NCBI GenBank assembly: GCA_037139195.1
Contig: JBAXGW010000049.1
Coordinates: 1-33,971 of the forward strand
From: JBAXGW01 sp037139195
GTDB lineage: Bacteria > Bacteroidota > Bacteroidia > Bacteroidales > JAHJDW01
Length of the DNA stretch: 33,971 nt
Direction: 5' to 3'
Position numbers and translations under genes: made by a program. Positions 30,861-33,971 of the stretch are shown piece after piece; the stretch's first letter is position 1; the number at the start of each line of letters is the position of its first letter. Under the pieces are notes generated by a model. It saw nothing but the letters and a program-made list of their open reading frames with translations. It did not search any database and had not been told where the DNA came from.

Positions 30861-31260
30861 AGTGTTTCTTAATGATGCATTTTCGAAGTAGTATTTTTTT
30901 ATCAACCTACAAACAAATATTTGATTTTAAAATTTTGTTTTGTAAAAATTACAAGTACAATAAAATGAAAATAAATAGGTTGAATTGACTTGGTTTAGGG
31001 CTTTTTCGGTTTTGTATAAACTGCAAAATTTATGGTTCTAATAATTAAAACAAATTATACAATTTAAAATTAGGAGTTCATGTTGGATTTTGCAGTCCAA
31101 AAGAATTCTTTTTTTGTGCAAAACACTTAAAATATTCTGTAATATTTTAAGTGTTTTGTTTAAGTAGATCATTAAGAAACAAAAGTGCAAATAGGAAATG
31201 AAAAATATATTTTATATGTTTGTAAAATATTTATTTTATATTAACAAATAGTTGAAAATT
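30861..31260. other. gap between two T9SS genes with a strong hairpin
   Basis: There is no supported gene. An 18-bp stem with a 4-nt loop (31119-31136 and 31141-31158) is nearly perfect and lies about 260 nt after the stop of the preceding gene. TATGTTTG at 31215-31222 fits a -7 box for the gene at 31261. A transcribed, untranslated RNA ending at the hairpin is possible but not shown. Confidence 0.6.
31119..31158 (+). terminator. long AT-rich hairpin, probable terminator
   Basis: The arms CAAAACACTTAAAATATT and AATATTTTAAGTGTTTTG pair over 18 bp around CTGT. The T run after it is weak (GTTTAAG). It could end the 28665-30860 transcript or a separate short RNA. Confidence 0.6.
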
Positions 31261-32139
31261 ATGAAGAAGTTAATGATTTTTGTTTTTTTTAATTTTGTGG
31301 TAAGTTTTTGTTGTTTCTCACAATCTCAATTTTTTATTGCAGGAAAAACAAGTGATAGTGTTACTGTAGTTGATATTAATCCTGATACAGTTGTTTATAC
31401 ATGGGGTGATAAAACAATTGAATTTGATTTAGATTTTAATTCAACAATTGACTTTCAAATTAAAGTTTTAGGATATGATAATCCGATGATGTCTATACTG
31501 GAGTTTATTTCAATTACAGGATTTAATGGGAGCAAGGTGGTTTATGATAAAATAGATACTACAACCTTTAGCCTAATTGGAAATATTCCAACAGATACGA
31601 TTTGTGATATATATAAAATGGTGAAAGCCTTTAATTATGGAGACACAATAGAAATTGACACAAGCATTGTCTCTAAAGCATACATCCTATTTAATGTAAA
31701 TGATAACTCTACAAACTGTCGAGGCGAAGGGAGCTCAATTGCTGGAAATACTCAATACATCAACTTGATATTAAATCATAATGATACATTGCTAAATGCT
31801 TGGTTAAGATTGACACATATTGATGGATATCTTTCAATAATGGAATATGGAATAAACTATAAACAAATTACAGCAATTGATGAAAACAATGCAAAAACAA
31901 TAATAAAACTTTTTCCAAACCCTGCGAATGAAAATTTAACAATTTCATTTGACTTGGCAAACTCGAAAGCTGAATACGAGTTTAAGCTTATAAATAGTCT
32001 AGGAACAACAATTTTATCTAAAAAAATAACAAATAAAGAAATTATTGATTTAAGTTCTGTTAGATCAGGAGTTTATTGTTGCGTAATAAAAGAGGGTAAT
32101 CAAAATATTTTTACAAAGAAAGTAATAATTCAGAAATAA
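31261..32139 (+). CDS. T9SS-secreted protein with C-terminal sorting domain
   Basis: The ATG at 31261 is used; an in-frame TTG at 31252 is less likely. The product has 292 residues with a signal peptide (about 1-20, ending FSQ), then a beta-rich body (about 22-215) of unknown fold with many Asp and Thr residues and a likely disulphide pair. The tail (about 220-292) is a T9SS sorting domain: LFPNPANENLTISF, GTTILSKKI and SGVYCCVIKEG. The protein is therefore exported across the outer membrane. TATGTTTG at 31215-31222 is a candidate -7 box. It ends convergent with the alkaline phosphatase gene, 74 bp from its stop. Confidence 0.8.
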   Translation: MKKLMIFVFFNFVVSFCCFSQSQFFIAGKTSDSVTVVDINPDTVVYTWGDKTIEFDLDFNSTIDFQIKVLGYDNPMMSILEFISITGFNGSKVVYDKIDTTTFSLIGNIPTDTICDIYKMVKAFNYGDTIEIDTSIVSKAYILFNVNDNSTNCRGEGSSIAGNTQYINLILNHNDTLLNAWLRLTHIDGYLSIMEYGINYKQITAIDENNAKTIIKLFPNPANENLTISFDLANSKAEYEFKLINSLGTTILSKKITNKEIIDLSSVRSGVYCCVIKEGNQNIFTKKVIIQK

Positions 32140-32213
32140 CATGCTGTAATTGAGAGTTTTTTATTGAAATATTAAAATACAATTTCTTTTGAATTGATGA
32201 TAATTGAATTTTT

Positions 32214-33866
32214 TTAATCAATTATTTTTCTAGGTATATAGAATATGTTTTCGGATTTAATAATTAACGTGGGCGAATTGATAATATTTTCTTTATAGTT
32301 GTCAATTTTATAAAAATAATTTCTATTCGCAATAAATCGATATGAAAGGTTTTTTGTTTTGCTTTTTATAATCAACTCATTATTAATAATATTTGTATCA
32401 AAATCTTTTGAATCGAAAACCTTAGTGTATGGGCTAAAATAGTTTTTACTTAATTCTTCTTTGTTGTTGATGTTGAATAACTTGCAGAAGTATTTGTTTA
32501 TATCGGTGTTTTCAACTATTCCTGTTAGCATTTTATTTTCAGGATGGTAAACAGCCAGAAAAACATCTTCGCCTGTATGCCCGTGTGTTGTCCATCCAAT
32601 GAAAGAGCGAGCGCTAAACATTCGACCAATAATATATTCAATTTCGTTGTTATTATTGCAAGATTTAGTTTTGAAAATTTTTAATAATTCAGCATTTTCT
32701 TTTTCAGTTAAATTAATTCCATAATATTCTTTAATAATTTGCTGAATTCTCGCAGATGTAATATCTTCTGAATTCTGAATTTCTGCAAAATAATTCCCAA
32801 TCCATTCGGCACTGTGTTTTGCTTTTTTTATCGAATCGGAAGCCATTCGGTATAATTGAGATTTGTCGTAATAGTATTTTTTTGAGAAAAAAGATGAGGA
32901 ATCGTTTCCAATTGAAATTCCACCATTTCCGTGATCGGGGCAAATTACAACAACGGTGTTTCCATCTTTCTTTGCAAAATCAATAGCAATGCCCACTGCT
33001 TTGTCGAAAGCAGTAAATTCAGAGACAATACCAACTGGGTCATTGGCATGTGCAGCCCAATCTACTTTGCTGCCTTCTACAAGCAAGAAAAACCCTTCCT
33101 TTTTATTAGAAAGCTTTTGAATTGCTTTATCGGTCATTTGAGCCAAGGAGGGATAATAATTTGAGTCACGGTCAATATCGTTTGGTATTGAACCAAATTT
33201 TGAATTGAAAGATGCCCAAATATTTTCGAAAGAATTGTCAATTTTATTGAATTCTGACATTGTGCTAATAAAACGGTATTTTTCAGAAAGTTTTTTTTGT
33301 AAATCGTTTTCAGGAGTTCTTAAGGTAAAAAGACAAGTGTTTTTATTAACTTCAGTTGCATTTATGAAGTTTTTACCACCGCCTGAAAATACTAAATTTA
33401 TATTGCTGTACAGTTGTTGTTCACTTATAGTTGAATAATCTCTCCTGTTTTCGCAATGTGCAGTAAAATCGGCAGGAGTTGCATTTTGGTGTTCGCAAGT
33501 TACAACAAGTCCTGTTGCTTTTCCTTGTAAACGAGCTATTTCCATGATATTTATTATAGGCTCTTTTTTTGAATTTACGCCAATATAACCTGATTTTGAT
33601 TTTCCCCCGATTGCAAAAGCGGTACTAGCAGGGGCTGAGTCTGCAATGGTGCTATCCGAAGAAATTGTGCGAACCATTCCACAAATATAAGGTTCAATAT
33701 TTAATGGTTTACCTCCATTGTACCATCTAGTGAGTGCTATAATATCAATACTTGTTCCGTCTGGAACCATGAAAATTATATTTTTAATCGGCTTATCTGT
33801 GCTTTGGGCAAAAGAATGGAATCCCAAACATAAAAAAGCAAAAAACAAAGTATAAAATTTTCTCAT
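32214..33866 (-). CDS. phoA: secreted alkaline phosphatase
   Basis: The product has 550 residues. A signal peptide (about 1-21) precedes the classical alkaline phosphatase core. The nucleophile is in DSAPAST (Asp76-Ser77), the metal ligands include Asp36 in VPDGTS, and VEGSKVDWAAHANDP and CPDHGNGG supply further Asp and His ligands; a HTGEDVFLAV motif carries the last His. All are in the order known for the family. The enzyme releases phosphate from organic phosphate outside the inner membrane, which suits phosphate scavenging. The gene starts only 14 bp after a terminator (33880-33915), and its likely -7 box lies in the loop of that hairpin. Confidence 0.93.
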   Translation of the reverse strand: MRKFYTLFFAFLCLGFHSFAQSTDKPIKNIIFMVPDGTSIDIIALTRWYNGGKPLNIEPYICGMVRTISSDSTIADSAPASTAFAIGGKSKSGYIGVNSKKEPIINIMEIARLQGKATGLVVTCEHQNATPADFTAHCENRRDYSTISEQQLYSNINLVFSGGGKNFINATEVNKNTCLFTLRTPENDLQKKLSEKYRFISTMSEFNKIDNSFENIWASFNSKFGSIPNDIDRDSNYYPSLAQMTDKAIQKLSNKKEGFFLLVEGSKVDWAAHANDPVGIVSEFTAFDKAVGIAIDFAKKDGNTVVVICPDHGNGGISIGNDSSSFFSKKYYYDKSQLYRMASDSIKKAKHSAEWIGNYFAEIQNSEDITSARIQQIIKEYYGINLTEKENAELLKIFKTKSCNNNNEIEYIIGRMFSARSFIGWTTHGHTGEDVFLAVYHPENKMLTGIVENTDINKYFCKLFNINNKEELSKNYFSPYTKVFDSKDFDTNIINNELIIKSKTKNLSYRFIANRNYFYKIDNYKENIINSPTLIIKSENIFYIPRKIID

Positions 33867-33879
33867 AAATAAAATGTGT

Positions 33880-33915
33880 AAAAAAAAAGACTTACAAAAA
33901 TAATGTAAGTCTTTT
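33880..33915 (-). terminator. terminator overlapping the phoA promoter region
   Basis: Read on the minus strand, AAAAGACTTACA (33915-33904) pairs perfectly with TGTAAGTCTTTT (33896-33885) over 12 bp with a 7-nt loop, and a T run (to 33880) follows. It suits the gene that ends at 33937. TATTTTTG, which fits TAnnTTTG, spans the loop (about 33902-33895), so termination and the phoA start share DNA. Confidence 0.8.
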
Positions 33916-33936
33916 AATTCAATACTTCGTTAATAT

Positions 33937-33971
33937 TTAAGCAGCAATTTTGCCATATTCCAATAGTTTCT
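33937..33971 (-). CDS. 3' end of a gene entering from the right
   Basis: One minus-strand frame ends in KLLEYGKIAA and a stop at 33939-33937. The hairpin just downstream and the ordinary codon pattern suggest a real C-terminus. The residues visible are too few to name a family. The other two frames also read through for some codons, so the frame choice is not certain. Confidence 0.45.
   Translation of the reverse strand, partial: KLLEYGKIAA

Overview
The window looks like chromosomal DNA of an AT-rich member of the Bacteroidota. The support is type IX secretion (T9SS) sorting domains on three proteins, a DUF1573 protein, SprB-like repeats with a gliding-motility-type C-terminal domain, lipoproteins with Lys/Asp after the lipidated Cys, and promoters of the TTTG-N18/19-TAnnTTTG type. 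No rRNA, tRNA, CRISPR array, integrase or intact transposase was recognised.

Layout. (1) 1-3900: a truncated MutS-related membrane gene at the left edge, three small minus-strand genes (a CarboxypepD_reg-like protein, YwbE, an unrecognised 230-residue protein), and many repeats, including a 23-bp perfect hairpin and a 21-bp minisatellite. (2) About 3.9-16.2 kb: an accessory region in which every gene is on the plus strand. It starts with a type III restriction-modification pair (res frameshifted, mod intact). It then carries six short cargo blocks, mostly of unknown function. Each block is closed by an imperfect palindrome that begins TAAC (or CAAC) and ends GTTA/GTTG; six of the seven are 125-130 bp and one is 92 bp. 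Six share an internal GACAG/GACAAG motif. This looks like an integron-type cassette array without an integrase in view (CALIN-like), but the core boxes do not fit the strict attC consensus. (3) 16.2-19.1 kb: two secreted proteins, an Asp-box beta-propeller with a T9SS tail and a poly-Asn lipoprotein. (4) 19.2-24.4 kb: housekeeping genes, namely a CHAP-like secreted protein, a DUF6913-like gene overlapping dapA, an Mpl-type Mur ligase and a DUF1573 protein. dapA and the ligase both touch the diaminopimelate/peptidoglycan pathway. (5) 24.4-28.5 kb: four minus-strand genes (radical SAM/SPASM, six-TM membrane protein, HExxH protein, class C beta-lactamase-like protein). (6) 28.6-34 kb: two T9SS-secreted proteins, a secreted alkaline phosphatase, and the last codons of a gene running in from the right.

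The cassette-like region is the most interesting part. It gathers a defence system, a lipoprotein with a glycine-zipper tail next to a two-TM mini-protein, and a tight five-gene block of tiny proteins with two zinc-ribbon-like members. All calls come from reading the sequence; no database search, folding or HMM run was possible.
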